From assembly GCA_017590115.1 (NCBI GenBank), contig JAGGNK010006448.1:14757860-14821859 (forward strand): a stretch of 64,000 bases of DNA, in the 5' to 3' direction. Below are positions 61,496-64,000 of the stretch, one piece after another. Source of the stretch: Montifringilla adamsi. Its lineage: Eukaryota > Chordata > Aves > Passeriformes > Passeridae. Position 1 is the stretch's first letter. Each line of letters starts with the position of its first letter. Position numbers and translations under genes: made by a program. The notes beneath the pieces are model-generated. The model saw nothing but the letters and a program-made list of their open reading frames with translations, did no database searches and was not told the origin of the DNA.

Positions 61496-64000
61496 TTGAG
61501 TCGCTGTAGCTGGTTTTTATGCTATAGTCTATACAACAAGGAAGAATATACTGCAAGGATTACTAGTAGCTTTCTTGTGAGAAAAGCAGGGAAAAATGCA
61601 ATTCAGTGTGTTTCACTGGGCAGGGGGCTCTGAAGATAAGCATCTAGGGATATCATTGTAAAAATACTAAGTAGCTAAAATGCATCAGCAAAAAACGAAG
61701 AAAACGAAGACACTTACAGACTGGAAGTGTTCAGCACCACTGCAAATCTCATTTAGAAGTCTAGTTTTAGTCTGCTCTTTTTTTAACCATCCATTTTTCT
61801 TCCTAATTTTCAAGACCAAGAGGAAAAGAGGTGAAATAATGAGGAAGTTGCCCAGACTAAAGAAAAAAATCTGGCTAGAATTTGCTGTAATGAGATAATT
61901 GTGTTATACCATGGAGAAATTCTAGTCATGGTCTGGGACTATTTTTGTTAATTTCCATAAGAACATCAGTAAAATGGACTTTGAGGATCTCACTTCCTTC
62001 AACAGGTTGTCAGAGCAAGACAGAGATGAAATAGAAAGGAAACTTCTTTAGAAGGAATTTTTGCTCCTGGCATCCTCTGTAGAAACAGTTTGTTTTCTTA
62101 CAGATAGGTCAAATGTAATTTCTGGTGGTTTCAAAGGGAAACAAGTGATGTCTGAATCAAAATTTTGTTGCTGGTCTGATACATCCTGGGGGAAGGCACA
62201 GTGCCAGAGGTAAGCTGACATCAGCATTTCAGAAAGATGAGTACAGCATTTTCCAGTGCAATTCCTGAATGCTTGTTGAAGTCGCAGAATCACAATAGTT
62301 AGCAGAGATCTGGTCTCTGAGTGGAGATGGAGGGCAGAAATGTGCTTGTAATGGGAAGTTGTTCAGAAAGGGACAAATCATTCCCTTAAAAACTGACAGT
62401 GTCTTCTGTGAGGCTGGGTATCGTTTATTTCTTTGTATGTAAACTGTGGGGAAAGCTAGACACATTTTCTGAAAATAGGAAATAAAATCAAAGCCTGCAT
62501 CATATTTTGACTTCAACTACTACAATATTAGGAAAATGCATGGATTTGCCAGCTAAAGTGTTCTTGGGGAAGGAAAGTCACAAGGTGACTTGAGTGGGAC
62601 AAAGGGTGGTTCTTAGCTTTAGTCAAAGTCATGGAGAAAAAAACCCCCAAATCTGAAGTTTGTCAAATCTAATCAGGAAATCTGGAAATAATACATAGGA
62701 TTAAGGAGCTGAAAGGAAAATCCTTTCTCCTCTCCTTTAAGGCAGAGTGCTTTGAGAACCTCATTTGCTGACAGAGTAAAATCATCATGAACATTAAATC
62801 TTTTGGAGACTGAGGAGTAGTTAGCTAGCTTGGTGGCATTCCTACTTTGCAACTTAACGTACTGACTATGGTCAGAGTTGTATATTGTTGCAGCAACTTT
62901 CCCTATAGGCAGAGAGAAGGCTGAATCTTTAGCCAGACTGAGCAGCACACGCTGTCTCCATTTTGTTTTCTGTGGGAAGGATGGAGAGATGGTTGTGCTA
63001 TCTTGTCATTACTGCACACTCAGCTATTTGCTGCTATGTAGTTTGCTCTGTGGGTATAAGGTGCAATTCTGAGAAGTGAAAAAATCAAGCAACCTGGGAA
63101 GTAGGCAGGAAGCTCAGATTGCTCTACATGCATAGTCACTATAAACCCAGTCACTTGTAAATTTTGCTTTTGTGAAGCAAGGTCTCCAGTCTCACTGTCA
63201 CATTTGTGAGACATTGTGGACATAAAATATTTTGCAAGTTAAAAATGCAGAGGACAGGCTCATGAACCTGGATGTGTGAAAAAAATATTCTTGGGAAACA
63301 GGGAGACAGGGAGACATAGGGAAGTCTTGCCCACCCTGACTGGCTATCAAATTGTACAGGAAGACATCAATCTGAGTCTCAGGAGAGACAGATGCACTCA
63401 CAGATTGTTTGTTGCATTATCAACCTTGCCTGTGTTACGTTTGGTTTTTCCTGATGAGATTCATGGTCATTTTGTTTCAATTAAGATACAGTCAAATATG
63501 GTTGAATCACTGAATGGTCATGCTGGTCTGAACTCCAAAAGGGAAGCACTTCAGGGTCTGAGCCAGCTGGGGCCTGCTGCAGCCATGGCAAATACCTGGG
63601 ATGCTGCTCTCTGGTTGGTTGAAGGCTGAAGACATGCACTGTAAGGGGAAGAGATTTAATGCCACCGAGATCACAGTGTGAATCATAGTTGCTGCTGGGC
63701 CTTGAAGACAGGAAATAAAGTAGCAATGAAATATGGAATGACAGAAGATTATGATATAACCTTTTGTCAAAGAGTATGACTGTACTGTCTCCTGAGCAGC
63801 CTCTATCAGAGACAATGAGAACTGGTTTCAGGACCACTGCAGAGGCAAATCACCAGTAAATAATCTCAATCCTTCAGGTTTTGAGTGGTCAGACACAAGG
63901 AGTGTCACTGAAGGCTTTCACTACCCTGCCATTTGACACAATACATTTAAAATGTCATTGCCTTCTTTTAGCTACTGTGAGAATGGAATCATTAGTCTGA
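61496..64000. other. Non-coding stretch, no gene recognised
   Basis: Mixed DNA, somewhat less AT-rich towards the end. Several overlapping frames of 81-118 codons occur on both strands (62048-62293, 62229-62516 and 62673-62948 minus, 63276-63629 plus, 63481-63837 minus). None shows a domain or family that I recognise, and the overlap on opposite strands argues against all of them being real. Old retroviral or repeat sequence is possible but no landmark supports it. The window ends inside this stretch. Confidence 0.45.

Overview
This window looks like 64 kb of non-coding vertebrate nuclear DNA, most likely from a songbird. It is AT-rich with few CpGs, has no operon-like gene packing, and no reading frame exceeds about 150 codons. 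The two longest frames are an unexplained 153-codon minus-strand frame near the start and a 146-codon frame that is a fragment of a CR1 retrotransposon. CR1 LINEs ending in the repeated ATTCTATGATTCT-type 3' terminus point to a bird. A 433-bp solo LTR at 60661-61093, with a sequence I recognise from memory as common in passerine genomes, narrows this to a songbird. I could not run any search, so the taxon is an inference.

Layout. 1-10 kb: unannotated AT-rich DNA with one probable very old L2/CR1-type LINE scrap (8395-8690). 10.1-10.4 kb: the 3' end of a CR1. 10.4-33.5 kb: single-copy-looking DNA with microsatellites, homopolymers and a few stretches that resemble conserved non-coding elements. 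33.5-34.0 kb: a CR1 fragment that still encodes the reverse-transcriptase C-terminal region but lacks its 3' end. 34-60 kb: further AT-rich DNA with simple repeats, several perfect palindromes (notably 44229-44248, 50748-50793 and 55121-55138) and two splice-site-bounded open frames of unknown meaning (40742-40992 plus strand, 52645-52899 minus strand). 60.5-61.5 kb: a CR1 copy split by the solo LTR, with a clean 6-bp target duplication. 61.5-64 kb: unassigned DNA with several overlapping short open frames.

No protein-coding gene, tRNA, rRNA, known small RNA or CRISPR array could be supported. The window is best read as intergenic or deep intronic DNA. I found no convincing undescribed multi-gene system. 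The observations most worth following are the nested retroelement, the 46-bp four-unit palindrome, the perfect palindromes built on octamer-like half sites, and the 85-codon minus-strand exon candidate.
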